Position numbers and translations under genes: made by a program. Shown here piece after piece: positions 17,683 to 27,448 of a stretch of 64,000 nt of DNA. How positions within the stretch are numbered: the stretch's first letter is position 1; every line of letters starts with the position of its first letter. The notes beneath the pieces are model-generated. The model was not told where the DNA came from, searched no databases, and was given only the letters and a program-made list of their open reading frames with translations. Origin of the DNA: Massilia eburnea (lineage in GTDB: Bacteria; Pseudomonadota; Gammaproteobacteria; Burkholderiales; Burkholderiaceae_D); NCBI RefSeq assembly GCF_009720745.1, contig NZ_WNKX01000005.1, positions 186,001 to 250,000 on the forward strand, given 5' to 3'.

Positions 17683-18870
17683 ATGCGCATCCTGCCAACT
17701 CCACTGGCGCTGGCTGCTGCCCTGGCATGTTATCCCGCCTGGGCTGACATCAGCGACACCATCAAGCCCTTTGTCAGCCTGGGCTGGACATATGACGACA
17801 ACCTGCTGCGCCTGCCGGACGATGCGCCGCCCGGTATCCAGCGCTCCGACCGCGCGACGCAGGCCATTGCCGGCCTCTCATTGGAGCGTCCGATCGGGCG
17901 CCAGAAAATTACCGGCCAGGCCAAGGTCTCGCGCACCACCTTCGACCATTACGACCAGCTCAATTACAACGGCAAGGATTTCAGCCTCGACTGGGCCTGG
18001 GTGCTGGGCAACCATTTTGACGGCAATATCGGCGGCAGCTACCAGCAGGTGCTGACGCCGTTCAACGACTTCCACTCGGAAGACCGCAACCTGCGCACGC
18101 AGCGCCGCCAGTATGCCAACGGCGGCTGGCGCCTGCACCCAAGCTGGCGGGTGTACACGGGCTTCCAGCGCGACCGCTTCGATTACGAGCTGGCGGCGCA
18201 AAGCCTGAACAACCGCAAGGAAGACCGCAGCGAATTGGGCATCGACTTCCTGCCATCAAGCGGCAGCCGGGTGGGGCTGGTGGCGCGCCATATCAAGGGC
18301 AGCTTCCTCAATCCGCGCCGGCTGGGCGCGACCTTCCTTGACCAGAATTACACCCAGGACGAGCTGAAAGCCAATATCAACTGGCTGTACAGCGAGATCA
18401 CGCAGCTGCAGCTTCTGGCCGGCTACGCCAAGCGCAAGCACGACACTTTCACCGAGCGTGACAGCAGCGGCCTGAATGGCCGCGTCACGGTGACATGGAA
18501 GCCGCGCGTCAAGCTGCGCTTCACTGCCGACGCCTGGCGCGAATTCGCAGCAGTAGAGAGCGTGATCGTCAACAACAGCATCAACAAGGGCGCCAGCCTC
18601 AACGCTGCCTGGGATCTTTCGTCGAAGGTGCAGGCCAACGCCGGCATCAAGCGTGAGCGGCGCAACTTCGAACGCCTGCCCGGCGTCTTCTTCAACGGCG
18701 ACCCGAGCGACACCACGCGCAGTACGACCCTGGGGCTGGTCTACCAGCCCGCGCGCAAGGTGCAGCTGAGCGCTACGGCTTTCCACGACCGGCGCACCGG
18801 CACGCCGCTGGCCGGCACCGGCAGCTACAAGGCCAAGGGCGTTTCACTGATGGCGACGGTGCAGTTCTGA
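17683..18870 (+). CDS. epsL: exopolysaccharide operon outer-membrane barrel protein EpsL
   Basis: 395 residues: a signal peptide ending ACYPAWA, then a series of alternating aromatic/polar strands typical of an outer-membrane beta-barrel and a C-terminal aromatic residue (VQF). The opening TYDDNLLRLPD is characteristic of the EpsL family found in methanolan-type and other XrtB loci, where the protein probably assists export of polymer across the outer membrane. ATG 17683 is chosen because it begins the signal peptide and has TAAGG upstream; TTG 17653 is in frame but lies in the previous gene. It is followed 15 bp later by the initiating transferase. Confidence 0.85.
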   Translation: MRILPTPLALAAALACYPAWADISDTIKPFVSLGWTYDDNLLRLPDDAPPGIQRSDRATQAIAGLSLERPIGRQKITGQAKVSRTTFDHYDQLNYNGKDFSLDWAWVLGNHFDGNIGGSYQQVLTPFNDFHSEDRNLRTQRRQYANGGWRLHPSWRVYTGFQRDRFDYELAAQSLNNRKEDRSELGIDFLPSSGSRVGLVARHIKGSFLNPRRLGATFLDQNYTQDELKANINWLYSEITQLQLLAGYAKRKHDTFTERDSSGLNGRVTVTWKPRVKLRFTADAWREFAAVESVIVNNSINKGASLNAAWDLSSKVQANAGIKRERRNFERLPGVFFNGDPSDTTRSTTLGLVYQPARKVQLSATAFHDRRTGTPLAGTGSYKAKGVSLMATVQF

Positions 18871-18885
18871 ATCCAAGGAGCGACG

Positions 18886-20268
18886 ATGACGGTAAACGAT
18901 ATTCCCCTGGTTTCCTTTTTCCAGCGAGTGCTCGATCCGCTGATCATCATGGGAATGCTGTACGCCACTTCGATGGTGTATGGGGAGCCGTTTACCGGGT
19001 ATTCGCTGGTGCTGATGATACTGGCCTTCTTCATTTCGTCGGCGGTGTACCAGCACGTCGATCCCTATCGCACCTGGCGCAGCGGCCGCATCATCGCCTA
19101 TGCGCGCGATATTTTCATGGGATGGTTTGTTACCGCCCTGATCCTGGTCGTCCTCGGCAATGTGAGCGGCCTGGCCTACCACTATGACGACGCGGTGGTG
19201 TTCAGCTGGTTCCTGGCGACGCCGTTTGCACTGCTCATGAGCCATCTGGCGGCACGCCACGTCGGCACCGATCCGGCCAAGGAGAGCGAAGTGCGGTCCA
19301 TCGTGATCGTTGGCGCCAATGAAGTGGGCACCAAGTTCGCGCGCACCGCGGAATTGATGCCCAACCTTTTCCTCAGCGTGCGCGGTTTCTTCGACGACCG
19401 CGTTGGCGACCGGATCAAGAAAGACATGGTCCACCCCATGCTGGGCAAGATGGCCGAGGTGGCGAGCTTCGTGCGCGACAACCACATCAAGATGATCTTC
19501 ATCAGCCAGCCGATCTCGGCCCAGCCGCGCATCCGCAAGCTGCTCGATGAACTGCAGGATACGACGGCCTCGGTTTATTTCCTGCCCGATATTTATGTGT
19601 TCGACCTGATGCAGGCGCGCTTCGACAGCGTGGGCGGCATGCCTGTGGTGGCGATCTGCGAAACGCCGTTCGTCGGCATCGACGGCATCGTCAAGCGCGC
19701 CAGCGACGTCATCCTCGGCAGCGCGATTCTGCTGCTGCTGGCGCCGCTGATGCTGGCGATTGCCCTGGCCGTGTGGATCAGTTCGCCAGGCCCGGTGATC
19801 TTCCGCCAGCGCCGTTATGGCCTGTACGGCGAGGAAATCATCGTCTACAAATTCCGCTCGATGCGCGTGACCGAGGACGGCCCGGTAGTCCGGCAAGCCA
19901 CAGCGCGCGACCCGCGCATCACGAAGATCGGCGCCTTCCTGCGCCGCACCTCGCTGGATGAGCTGCCGCAATTTTTCAACGTTCTGCAAGGAACGATGAG
20001 CATTGTCGGGCCGCGGCCGCATGCCGTTGCCCACAACGAACAATACCGCAAGCTGATCAAGGGCTATATGTTGCGCCACAAAGTCAAGCCAGGCATCACC
20101 GGCTGGGCCCAGGTCAACGGCCTGCGCGGCGAAACGGAGACCCTGGAAAAGATGGAGGCGCGTATCCGCTATGACCTGGACTACCTGCGCCACTGGTCGC
20201 TGTGGCTCGACCTGTGGATCATCTTGCGGACAGTCAAGGTGGTGCTGAACCGGCAAAACGCGTACTGA
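18886..20268 (+). CDS. undecaprenyl-phosphate glucose (sugar) phosphotransferase, WcaJ/EpsB type
   Basis: 460 residues. Four N-terminal membrane segments, a Rossmann-like CoA-binding domain ([13 protein letters not shown], ~residues 140-260), a fifth hydrophobic hairpin, and the bacterial sugar-transferase catalytic domain from about residue 270 ([37 protein letters not shown]). These polyprenyl-phosphate hexose-1-phosphate transferases place the first sugar, usually glucose or galactose, on undecaprenyl phosphate in the inner membrane and so start the repeat unit. Its position after epsL fits the start of the EPS pathway. AAGGAG precedes ATG 18886. Confidence 0.92.
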   Translation: MTVNDIPLVSFFQRVLDPLIIMGMLYATSMVYGEPFTGYSLVLMILAFFISSAVYQHVDPYRTWRSGRIIAYARDIFMGWFVTALILVVLGNVSGLAYHYDDAVVFSWFLATPFALLMSHLAARHVGTDPAKESEVRSIVIVGANEVGTKFARTAELMPNLFLSVRGFFDDRVGDRIKKDMVHPMLGKMAEVASFVRDNHIKMIFISQPISAQPRIRKLLDELQDTTASVYFLPDIYVFDLMQARFDSVGGMPVVAICETPFVGIDGIVKRASDVILGSAILLLLAPLMLAIALAVWISSPGPVIFRQRRYGLYGEEIIVYKFRSMRVTEDGPVVRQATARDPRITKIGAFLRRTSLDELPQFFNVLQGTMSIVGPRPHAVAHNEQYRKLIKGYMLRHKVKPGITGWAQVNGLRGETETLEKMEARIRYDLDYLRHWSLWLDLWIILRTVKVVLNRQNAY

Positions 20269-20328
20269 GTCAATCGTGCGCGCCCGCCGCGCAATTAGAA
20301 TGAGTTGCAACAGACGAGGGAGGATATT

Positions 20329-21210
20329 TTGAAGCACATCAACCCGAACATCGCTTGCGCAGGACTGATGCTGGTTCTGCTTTCCGCCTGCGGCAATAAG
20401 GCGGAACACAAGCCTGGCCAGGCCCTGGCCAATGTCAACGGCGAGGAAATCACCGTACTGCAATTGAACGACGAGCTGTCGCGCAGCAATGCACCAGCCA
20501 CGCAGCAGGAGGCGGCGCGCAAGCAGGCGCTGGAAGCGCTGATCGACCGCCAGCTGCTGATCAGCGAAGCATCGAAGGAGAAAGTCGACCGCGATCCGCG
20601 CGTGGTGCAGGCGATCGACCGGGCCCGTTCCGTGATCCTGGCGCAGGCCTATATGCAGAAGCGCATCGGCACACCGGCCAAGCCGGCGCCCGCCGAGGTC
20701 GAAGCCTACTACAGCCAGAATCCGCAATTCTTTTCCCAGCGCAAGGCCTTCGACATGCGTGAAATCGTGCTGCCCACGCGCGAGGTGACCGATGAACTGA
20801 AGGCGGTGATGGACAAGACCCGCTCGCTGGACGAGGTGGCGGCCTGGCTCGATGCGCACAAGGTCAAATACCAGAAAGCGCAACTGAGCCGCAGCGGCTC
20901 CGAGCTGCCGCCCGAGCTCTCGGCCAAGCTGATGGCGCTGGCGAAAGGCCAGCTGTTCATCGTGCGCGAGGGTGAGCGCAGCATGCTGGTGACGATCGCC
21001 GATATCCGTTCGTCGCCGGTGGAGCTGGATGTGGCGCGGCCGCAGATCGAGCAATACCTGGTCGCGAAAAAAGGCAAGGAAGCGGCCGAGCAGGAAGTCA
21101 AGCGCCTGCGCGCCAGCGCCAAGATTGCCTATATCAACCAGCCTTCGCCCGTGGCGGACGCGGGCGCCCCGACCAGCGAGATCGAGCGCGGCGTGGCCGG
21201 CCTGAAGTGA
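20329..21210 (+). CDS. epsD: EpsD family peptidyl-prolyl cis-trans isomerase (lipoprotein)
   Basis: 293 residues. A lipoprotein signal (LLSACGN, lipid-anchored Cys near residue 19) is followed by a SurA/PpiC-like chaperone region: NGEEITVLQLNDEL, REALEALIDRQLL-like helices, then a reduced rotamase domain (FDMREIVLP to about residue 235). EpsD proteins are periplasmic foldases conserved in XrtB exopolysaccharide operons, probably helping EpsE or EpsL. The start is TTG 20329: GGGAGG sits five bases before it and it gives the complete lipoprotein signal; the farther TTG 20305 has no such site. Confidence 0.87.
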   Translation: MKHINPNIACAGLMLVLLSACGNKAEHKPGQALANVNGEEITVLQLNDELSRSNAPATQQEAARKQALEALIDRQLLISEASKEKVDRDPRVVQAIDRARSVILAQAYMQKRIGTPAKPAPAEVEAYYSQNPQFFSQRKAFDMREIVLPTREVTDELKAVMDKTRSLDEVAAWLDAHKVKYQKAQLSRSGSELPPELSAKLMALAKGQLFIVREGERSMLVTIADIRSSPVELDVARPQIEQYLVAKKGKEAAEQEVKRLRASAKIAYINQPSPVADAGAPTSEIERGVAGLK

Positions 21211-21232
21211 ACCAAACATGCAAGGAGCGATC

Positions 21233-22024
21233 ATGAAACGACTACTGATGTGGATGGCAGCGGTGGCATTTGCACTGGGTGCGGGCTTGGCGCAGGCAGG
21301 CGATCTGACGCTTGGCCCTGGCGATGTGGTGAAGGCCTCGGTGTTCGGCAATCCGGACATGGCGACCGAAACGCGGATCAGTGAATCGGGCAAGATCACC
21401 TTCCCTTTGCTGGGCGAGGTGGCCGTGGGCGGGATGACGGTGCAGCAGGCCGAGCGCACGATCGGCGACCAGCTAGTGAAGAAGGGCTACCTGAAAACGG
21501 CCCAGGTCAGCCTGATCGTGTCGCAGATCCAGAGCGCGCAGGTATCGGTGCTGGGCATGGTCAACCGGCCCGGGCGCTATCCGCTCGATGGCGGCAAGCG
21601 CGGTGTGATGGACATGCTGGCGCAGGCCGGTGGCTTCAATGCCGATGGCGGCGATACGGTGAGCGTGGTGCAGACCCGCAACGGCAAGACCACCAAGACC
21701 GTGATCGACGTGGTGGACATGGTGCGCAATGGCTCGCTGGACAAGGAAATCGAACTGGCGCCCAACGATGTGATCTATGCCGAGCGTTCGCCGCGCTTCT
21801 ACATCTATGGCGAAGTGCAGCGCCCCGGTTCCTTCCGTCTCGAGCGCACCATGACGGTGAGCCAGGCGCTGGCGGTCGGTGGCGGCCTGACCCCGCGCGG
21901 CACTGAACGCGGCATCCAGATCAAGCGCCGCGCCGGCGACGGCAAGGAGCAGCTGATCGATGCGCACAACCAGGACGTGGTGCAGACCGACGACGTGATC
22001 TTCATCAAGGAAAGCTGGTTCTAA
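21233..22024 (+). CDS. epsE: polysaccharide export protein EpsE (Wza-like)
   Basis: 263 residues: a signal peptide ending ALGAGLAQAG, a polysaccharide export (Poly_export) domain with LGPGDVVKASVFGNPDM, and two SLBB-type beta-grasp regions (SVLGMVNRPGRYPLDGG; YIYGEVQRPGSFRLE). It is the outer-membrane or periplasmic export component acting with the EpsF co-polymerase. No lipobox cysteine is visible, unlike E. coli Wza. AAGGAG precedes ATG 21233. It lies between epsD and epsF with only 22 and 9 bp gaps. Confidence 0.9.
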   Translation: MKRLLMWMAAVAFALGAGLAQAGDLTLGPGDVVKASVFGNPDMATETRISESGKITFPLLGEVAVGGMTVQQAERTIGDQLVKKGYLKTAQVSLIVSQIQSAQVSVLGMVNRPGRYPLDGGKRGVMDMLAQAGGFNADGGDTVSVVQTRNGKTTKTVIDVVDMVRNGSLDKEIELAPNDVIYAERSPRFYIYGEVQRPGSFRLERTMTVSQALAVGGGLTPRGTERGIQIKRRAGDGKEQLIDAHNQDVVQTDDVIFIKESWF

Positions 22025-22033
22025 GGAGATGCC

Positions 22034-23440
22034 ATGAATTTCGCCCAGTTCCTGCTGATCCTCCAGGCGCGCAAGAAGATCGTGCTGCTGACCTTGCTGG
22101 TCACGGTGACCGCCACCCTCGTCGTCAGCCTGCTGTTGCCCAAGACGTATGAGGCGACCAGTTCGCTGGTGATGAATTACAAGGGCGTCGACCCGCTGAC
22201 CGGCATGGCCTTGCCGGGCCAGTTGCTGCCCGGCTATATGGCAACGCAGATCGACATCATCAGCAGCAAGAATGTCGCGCTGCGCGTGGTGGACCAGCTG
22301 AAGCTGGCCGAAAGCCCGGCTGTCGTCGCCCAGTTCAATGAATCGACCGGCGGCCAGGGCACGGTGCGCGACTGGCTGGCCGACCTGCTGCTGAAGAAAA
22401 TCGATATCGTTCCCGCCAAGGAAAGCTCGGTGCTGAACGTGACCTTCAAGGCTTCCGACCCGCAGTTCGCAGCGGCGGTGGCGAATGCCTTCACCGACGA
22501 GTACCAGAAGATCAATGTGCAGCTCAAGGTGGAGCCGATGAAGAAGGCCACCAGCTATTTCGACGCCCAGCTGAAGGTGCTGCGCGACAAGCTGGAGGCA
22601 TCCCAGGCCAAGCTCTCCAAGTACCAGCAGGAGCACGGCATCGTCAGCGTCGACAACCGGCTCGACGTGGAATCGATGCGCCTGAACGACCTGTCGGCCC
22701 AGCTGGTGGCGGCGCAATCGCAAGCCATGGAAGCCAACTCGCGCCAGGCCGTGGCGCGCGGCTCCGGCAATGCTTCGCCGGACGTGACGGCCAGCCCGGT
22801 GGTGCAGAACCTGCGCGTCAACCTGTCGCAGCAGGAATCCAAGCTGGCCGAGCTGGGCCAGCGCCTGGGCCGCAACCATCCGCAATACCAGAGCGCGGCG
22901 GCCGAAGTGGCGCGCCTGCGGGCCGGCTTGAACGAGCAGACCGCCCTGGTCACTTCTTCGGTCAGCAACAACGCCAGCGTCTTTGCCCAGCGTGAAGCGG
23001 CGCTGCGCACGGCCCTGGCCGACCAGAAGACCAAGGTGCTGCAGCTGAACCGCCAGCGCGACGAAATGAATGTGCTGAACAAGGACGTGGAAAGCGCCCA
23101 GCGCGCCTTCGACAATGCTGCGCAGCGCTCGTCGCAGACCCGCATCGAGGGCGGTTCCGACCAGTCCGACGTGTCGGTGCTGAACCCGGCGGTGGCGCCG
23201 ATCGAACCGGCCGGGCCGCGCGTGGTCCTGAACACCGTGCTGTCGCTGCTGCTGGGGACCATGCTGGGCATCGGCATTGCGATGCTGTCCGAGATGTTCG
23301 ATCGCCGCGTGCGGTCGGAAGCCGACCTGGCCGACGTGGTGCACATCCCGGTGCTGGCCACGATCGACTGGAACCCGCCGCGACACCGCCGCTTCGGCCT
23401 GCCGCGCTTGCACGCGCCGCGCCAGCTGCGCCTGAATTAA
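22034..23440 (+). CDS. epsF: chain length determinant protein EpsF (Wzz-like co-polymerase)
   Basis: 468 residues with the Wzz layout: an N-terminal membrane segment (~residues 18-38), a long periplasmic region dominated by coiled coil (~170-380), the proline/glycine-rich segment LNPAVAPIEPAGPR, and a second membrane helix (~395-415). The C-terminal cytoplasmic tail is short and lacks a kinase domain; the kinase-like partner is the next gene. It should sit in the inner membrane, set polymer length and contact EpsE. AAGGAG lies nine bases before the ATG. Confidence 0.9.
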   Translation: MNFAQFLLILQARKKIVLLTLLVTVTATLVVSLLLPKTYEATSSLVMNYKGVDPLTGMALPGQLLPGYMATQIDIISSKNVALRVVDQLKLAESPAVVAQFNESTGGQGTVRDWLADLLLKKIDIVPAKESSVLNVTFKASDPQFAAAVANAFTDEYQKINVQLKVEPMKKATSYFDAQLKVLRDKLEASQAKLSKYQQEHGIVSVDNRLDVESMRLNDLSAQLVAAQSQAMEANSRQAVARGSGNASPDVTASPVVQNLRVNLSQQESKLAELGQRLGRNHPQYQSAAAEVARLRAGLNEQTALVTSSVSNNASVFAQREAALRTALADQKTKVLQLNRQRDEMNVLNKDVESAQRAFDNAAQRSSQTRIEGGSDQSDVSVLNPAVAPIEPAGPRVVLNTVLSLLLGTMLGIGIAMLSEMFDRRVRSEADLADVVHIPVLATIDWNPPRHRRFGLPRLHAPRQLRLN

Positions 23441-23449
23441 GGAGGGGTG

Positions 23450-24322
23450 ATGAATAGCCCATTACATTTCAATCCCGCCTCGCCGCAGGGCGCGGGCGAT
23501 GCCACGATCGGTGCATTGCTGCAGGAGGCGGGCAAGCTGACGCCGGAAAATACCGATGAAGTGCTGCGCATGCAGGAGGAAACCGGCATCCGCTTTGGCG
23601 AGGCGGCGCAGGCGCTGGGCATGATCAGCGCCGCCGACGTGCAGGAAGTGCTGGCGCGCCAGTTCGACTATCCTTATGTCCCCGCCGGCGACCAGCATTT
23701 TTCCTCGCGCCTGGTGGCGGCCTACGATCCCTTCAGCCGGCAGGTGGAGATGCTGCGCGCGGTGCGCGGCCAGCTCATGCTGCGCTGGTTCGGGCGCGGC
23801 CACCGTTCGCTGGCCATTGTCGGCGTGGAGCCGGGTTCCGGCACCAGCCTGTTTGCCGCCAACCTGGCGGTGGTGTTTTCCCAGCTGGGGCAGAACACGC
23901 TGCTGGTCGACGCCAACCTGCGCCAGCCTTCCCAGCACGAGATCTTCAAGCTGCAAGGCAAGAGCGGCCTGTCGGACATGCTGGCCGGCCGCGCCAGCAT
24001 GGCGGCGGTGACGCGCATCGATGCCTTCGAATCGCTGGCGGTGCTGGGCGCCGGCACGCTGCCGCCCAATCCGGCCGAACTGCTGGCGCGCAAGGACTTC
24101 ACCGGCCTCAATGCCCAGCTGGAGGCGCTGCACGACGTGGTCCTGTACGACACTTCCGACGTGCTGACTGCGCACGACTCGCTGCCGGTCATGGCGCGCG
24201 CACGCGGCGTGCTGCTGGTCGTGCACCGCAATGCGACCTCGCTGTACGAGGTGGCGGCCCTGAGCGAGCAGGTGCGCTACGCCGGCGCCGAAGTGGTCGG
24301 ATCGGTGCTGCTGGAGTTCTGA
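23450..24322 (+). CDS. epsG: EpsG-type chain-length tyrosine kinase homologue, degenerate P-loop
   Basis: 290 residues. Residues ~15-85 form a GspE/MshE-like N-terminal domain (MQEETGIRFGEAAQALG, MISAADVQEVLARQFDYPY). Residues ~115-290 follow the BY-kinase/ParA fold of EpsG. The Walker A region reads EPGSGTS (127-133), with Thr132 at the catalytic lysine position, and Walker A' reads LLVDANLR, with Asn for the second Asp. No C-terminal tyrosine cluster is seen. It is therefore probably a non-catalytic scaffold or regulator for EpsF. ATG 23450 follows GGAGGGG; xrtB begins 1 bp after its stop. Confidence 0.85.
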   Translation: MNSPLHFNPASPQGAGDATIGALLQEAGKLTPENTDEVLRMQEETGIRFGEAAQALGMISAADVQEVLARQFDYPYVPAGDQHFSSRLVAAYDPFSRQVEMLRAVRGQLMLRWFGRGHRSLAIVGVEPGSGTSLFAANLAVVFSQLGQNTLLVDANLRQPSQHEIFKLQGKSGLSDMLAGRASMAAVTRIDAFESLAVLGAGTLPPNPAELLARKDFTGLNAQLEALHDVVLYDTSDVLTAHDSLPVMARARGVLLVVHRNATSLYEVAALSEQVRYAGAEVVGSVLLEF

Positions 24323-24323
24323 C

Positions 24324-25208
24324 GTGGATCCCGGCCTGGCCATCCGCCCGCATACCGCCCTGCGCGCAGCGCTGCGGGCCGCCTGGCCCGACTGGTCGCC
24401 TGTGGTGCTCGGCATGCTGGTGCTGTATGTGCCGACTTTCTATCGCCTGTTCACGGGCCTGTGGTCGACCGAGGAGCAGGCGCACGGGCCGATGATCCTG
24501 CTGCTGTCGCTGTGGCTGATCGTGCGCCAGTGGCCCGCCATGCTGGCGCGCGCCGATGGCCGGCCTGCCGCGATGGGGTGGCCGGTGCTGGGCGTCGGGC
24601 TGCTGCTGTACATCCTGGGGCGCTCGCAAGGCATCGTCGCCTTCGAGATCGCATCCTTCATCGTCCTGCTGGCGGCGGTGCTGATGCTCAAATGCGGGCA
24701 TGGCGCGCTGCGCGTGCAATGGTTCGCCTTCTTCTTCATGGCCTTCATGGTGCCTTTGCCCGGTCCCCTGGTCGGCATGCTGACCATGCCGATGAAGATG
24801 GCGGTGTCCTGGGCCACCGAGCATGTGCTGTTTGCGGCCGGCTTCCCGATCGCGCGCAGCGGCGTGATCCTGCAAGTGGGGCAATACCAGCTGCTGGTAG
24901 CCGATGCCTGCGCCGGGCTGCAGACCCTGCTGACCCTGGAGGCGCTGGGGCTGTTCTACCTGAACGTGGTGCGGCATTCCTCGGCTTTCCGCAACGTGTG
25001 GCTGGCGCTGCTGATCGTGCCGATTTCATTCACGGCGAACGTGATCCGGGTGATCACGCTGTCGCTGGTGACGTATTACTTTGGCGATGCGGCGGGGCAG
25101 GGCTTCCTGCACGGCTTCGCGGGGATCGTGCTGTTCGTTACGGCGCTCCTGCTGATTATCGGCGTGGACGCCTTCCTGCAATGGTTTGTGCGCTGGCGGA
25201 ATTCATGA
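24324..25208 (+). CDS. xrtB: exosortase B
   Basis: A 294-residue polytopic inner-membrane protein. The exosortase catalytic residues are present: Cys196 in ADACAGLQ, Arg242 in NVIRVI and His263 in LHGFAG. EEQAHGPMIL near residue 50 is also typical. Exosortases cleave and transfer PEP-CTERM proteins to a surface polymer or lipid; the B type is tied to eps operons of the methanolan kind. The start codon is GTG 24324, immediately after the epsG stop. EpsI overlaps its stop by four bases. Candidate substrates in this window are at 13692, 48396 and 58251. Confidence 0.93.
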   Translation: MDPGLAIRPHTALRAALRAAWPDWSPVVLGMLVLYVPTFYRLFTGLWSTEEQAHGPMILLLSLWLIVRQWPAMLARADGRPAAMGWPVLGVGLLLYILGRSQGIVAFEIASFIVLLAAVLMLKCGHGALRVQWFAFFFMAFMVPLPGPLVGMLTMPMKMAVSWATEHVLFAAGFPIARSGVILQVGQYQLLVADACAGLQTLLTLEALGLFYLNVVRHSSAFRNVWLALLIVPISFTANVIRVITLSLVTYYFGDAAGQGFLHGFAGIVLFVTALLLIIGVDAFLQWFVRWRNS

Positions 25209-25900
25209 AGAAATCGATGGTGGTAAGCCTGGTGCTGGCCGCGCTGATGGTGTCATCGGCGGCGGTGACGCGCGCCCTGACGCCGACGGCGCGCATGGCT
25301 GACGTGCAAGGGCGCTTCAGCCTGGAGCAGATGGTGCCGCGCAACTTCGGCGAATGGCAGGTGGACGAGCGCGTGATGCCGCTGCAGGTCGATCCGGCCA
25401 CGCAGGCCAAGCTGGACAAGATCTACAACCAGACCCTGGGCCGCACCTACGTCAACCGCAACGGCGAACGCATCATGCTGTCGATCGCCTATGGCGGCGA
25501 CCAGAGCGACAATATGGGCGTGCACAAGCCGGAGGTGTGCTACACGGCGCAGGGCTTCACGGTGCGCGACGGCCAGCAAAGTTCGATCGGGATGGGGCTG
25601 GGCGTATTGCCGGTAAAGCGCCTGTTTGCCGTCGCCGGCGGGCGCCAGGAGCCGATCACTTACTGGATCACGGTCGGGCGCAAAGCCACCATGCCGGGTG
25701 TTGAACAGCGCCTGCAGGAGTTGCGCTATGGCTTGAGCGGTACGGTGCCGGACGGCATGCTGGTGCGCGTTTCCAGCATCGGCGGCGATACGGAAGCTGC
25801 CTACGCGCTGCATGACCAGTTCGTGCGCGCGCTGCTGGCCGCACTCGACCGGCCGGCGCGCGAGCGCCTGGTCGGCGTGCTTGGCGAAGAGGGGAGGTAG
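25205..25900 (+). CDS. epsI: EpsI family exosortase-associated protein
   Basis: 231 residues: an N-terminal membrane anchor or uncleaved signal (MVVSLVLAALMVSSAAVTRAL region), then the EpsI domain with the hallmark segment YGGDQSDNMGVHKPEVCY at about residues 97-114 and FTVRDGQQ. In other species the domain occurs fused to exosortases or as the following gene; its chemistry is unknown, though Asp/His/Cys conservation suggests an enzymatic or metal role. It starts inside the xrtB stop (ATGA) and so is translationally coupled. Confidence 0.9.
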   Translation: MKKSMVVSLVLAALMVSSAAVTRALTPTARMADVQGRFSLEQMVPRNFGEWQVDERVMPLQVDPATQAKLDKIYNQTLGRTYVNRNGERIMLSIAYGGDQSDNMGVHKPEVCYTAQGFTVRDGQQSSIGMGLGVLPVKRLFAVAGGRQEPITYWITVGRKATMPGVEQRLQELRYGLSGTVPDGMLVRVSSIGGDTEAAYALHDQFVRALLAALDRPARERLVGVLGEEGR

Positions 25901-25903
25901 GCG

Positions 25904-27448
25904 ATGCGTTTTCCAGCCTTGCGGCGCACTGCAGCTGCCGGCGCGGCCGGCTTCGGGCCGGGCGGGGCGGGACATGCGGTGGTGCGCCCCAACCGCGGCT
26001 TGCCGCTGCTCCTGCTTTTGCCCTTCATGCTGCTGGCGGTCTTTGTCGGCCTGGTGGGCGGGCTCGATTCGCCGCCGCTGGTGGCGATTGTCGGTACGGC
26101 GGTGCTGTCGGTGCTGCTGGTGTTCGTGCTGCCCTTGCATGGCATGTTCTGGTGCCTGTTCGTGCTGACCTTCCTGCTGCAGGGTTCCGCCGTGTATTTC
26201 CTGCGCCTGAAGCCCGCCGCCTGGCTGGCCTTTGGCCTGGCGATCCTGTTCTTCTGCCGCGCGCTGCTCGACCTGATGATGCAAAAGCGCGAGCACCAGC
26301 GCATGCGCCAAGGAGACGGGGCGACGGTGGAAATCGCAGCCCTGCTGTTCCTGGTGGCCTTCATCATCAGCCTGGTGTTCAACCGGGTGCCGAAAACGCA
26401 GATCTTTTCTTCGGTGAAAGCGGTACTGCCGATGTTTTCTGTGCTGTTTGCGCTGTACTGGTTCCGCTGGAAGGAAAGTCACCTGGAAACCAGCTGGCGC
26501 ATGATGTTCTGGGTCGTGCTGCTCCAGCTGCCGGTGGTGCTGTACCAGCATTTCTTTGTCGCCAGCGCCACCACCTTCGACGCCATTGTCGGCACCTTTG
26601 GCGGCACGCCTGGATTCGGCGGCAACAGCGCCATCATGGTGTTCTTCTGCGTACTGGCCATGGGTTATGGCGCGGCGCGCTGGAATGCGGGCCTGATGTC
26701 CGGCAAGGCAATGTGGGCCTTGCAGGCGCTGGGCTTCGCCATCATTCTGCTGGGGGAAGTGAAGGCCGCTTTTATCTGGCTGCCGCTGATGCTGGCGTGG
26801 GTGCTGCGGCGGCGCATCCTGCGCAGCTTTGCCGCCTTCATCGGCTTCGCGGTCCTGATCGCAGCCTTCGCCGGCACCACCTACAGCGTGTACCAGTCGC
26901 TTTACTGGGGCAAGAAGCTGCAGTCGGCGCATAACGTGGCGGAGAAGTTCGACCGCGGCGGCGGCTACTTCTTCGATCCCAATAACGTGAACTACCGCAC
27001 CGGTGAAGTCAGCCGCGCCGCTTCGCTCGCGATCTGGATGCGCGACCCGCTGGCAACGGCGCCGCACCGCCTGGTCGGCTATGGACCGGGCTCGAGCAAA
27101 CCGTCCGGTTTGCTGGGGGCGGGCGAGGTGGCCAAGCGTTACCAGCCGCTGCACCTGGACGCCACCGCGCTCGCCATTCTGCTGTGGGATGTGGGTCTAT
27201 TGGGCGCTCTCGCTTACGGCTCCATGCTACTGTTTGCCCTGCTAGCTGCCTGGCGCTACGTGCGCCGAAAACAAGGTAGCGTGGCCCAGCTCGCGCTGGC
27301 AGATACCTGTGTCGCAGCGATGCTGCTGTTCCTCATGATGCTGGTGTATAACCGCGCGCTGATGGATGAACCCACCGCCCAGCTGCTACTGATGATGTGC
27401 ATGGGGACGATAGTCCAGTTATGCAGGTTTGGCTCGTCCGAAAGCTAG
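25904..27448 (+). CDS. O-antigen ligase/Wzy-like polymerase membrane protein
   Basis: 514 residues with about 11-12 hydrophobic segments and one larger extracytoplasmic loop near residues 340-400 (KFDRGGGYFFDPNNVNY... then YGPGSSK). These features fit the O-antigen ligase/polymerase superfamily. Placed directly after xrtB-epsI and before the flippase gene, it is the best candidate for the EPS polymerase. The family is too divergent to assign substrate. It begins 3 bp after epsI and ends the first EPS transcription unit. Confidence 0.75.
   Translation: MRFPALRRTAAAGAAGFGPGGAGHAVVRPNRGLPLLLLLPFMLLAVFVGLVGGLDSPPLVAIVGTAVLSVLLVFVLPLHGMFWCLFVLTFLLQGSAVYFLRLKPAAWLAFGLAILFFCRALLDLMMQKREHQRMRQGDGATVEIAALLFLVAFIISLVFNRVPKTQIFSSVKAVLPMFSVLFALYWFRWKESHLETSWRMMFWVVLLQLPVVLYQHFFVASATTFDAIVGTFGGTPGFGGNSAIMVFFCVLAMGYGAARWNAGLMSGKAMWALQALGFAIILLGEVKAAFIWLPLMLAWVLRRRILRSFAAFIGFAVLIAAFAGTTYSVYQSLYWGKKLQSAHNVAEKFDRGGGYFFDPNNVNYRTGEVSRAASLAIWMRDPLATAPHRLVGYGPGSSKPSGLLGAGEVAKRYQPLHLDATALAILLWDVGLLGALAYGSMLLFALLAAWRYVRRKQGSVAQLALADTCVAAMLLFLMMLVYNRALMDEPTAQLLLMMCMGTIVQLCRFGSSES

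Noticed and set aside
25253-27154. Minus-strand open frame of 633 codons opposite epsI and the polymerase-like gene
   Set aside because: The plus strand carries a known EpsI motif and membrane helices; the antisense protein is a low-complexity Gln/His/Arg string.
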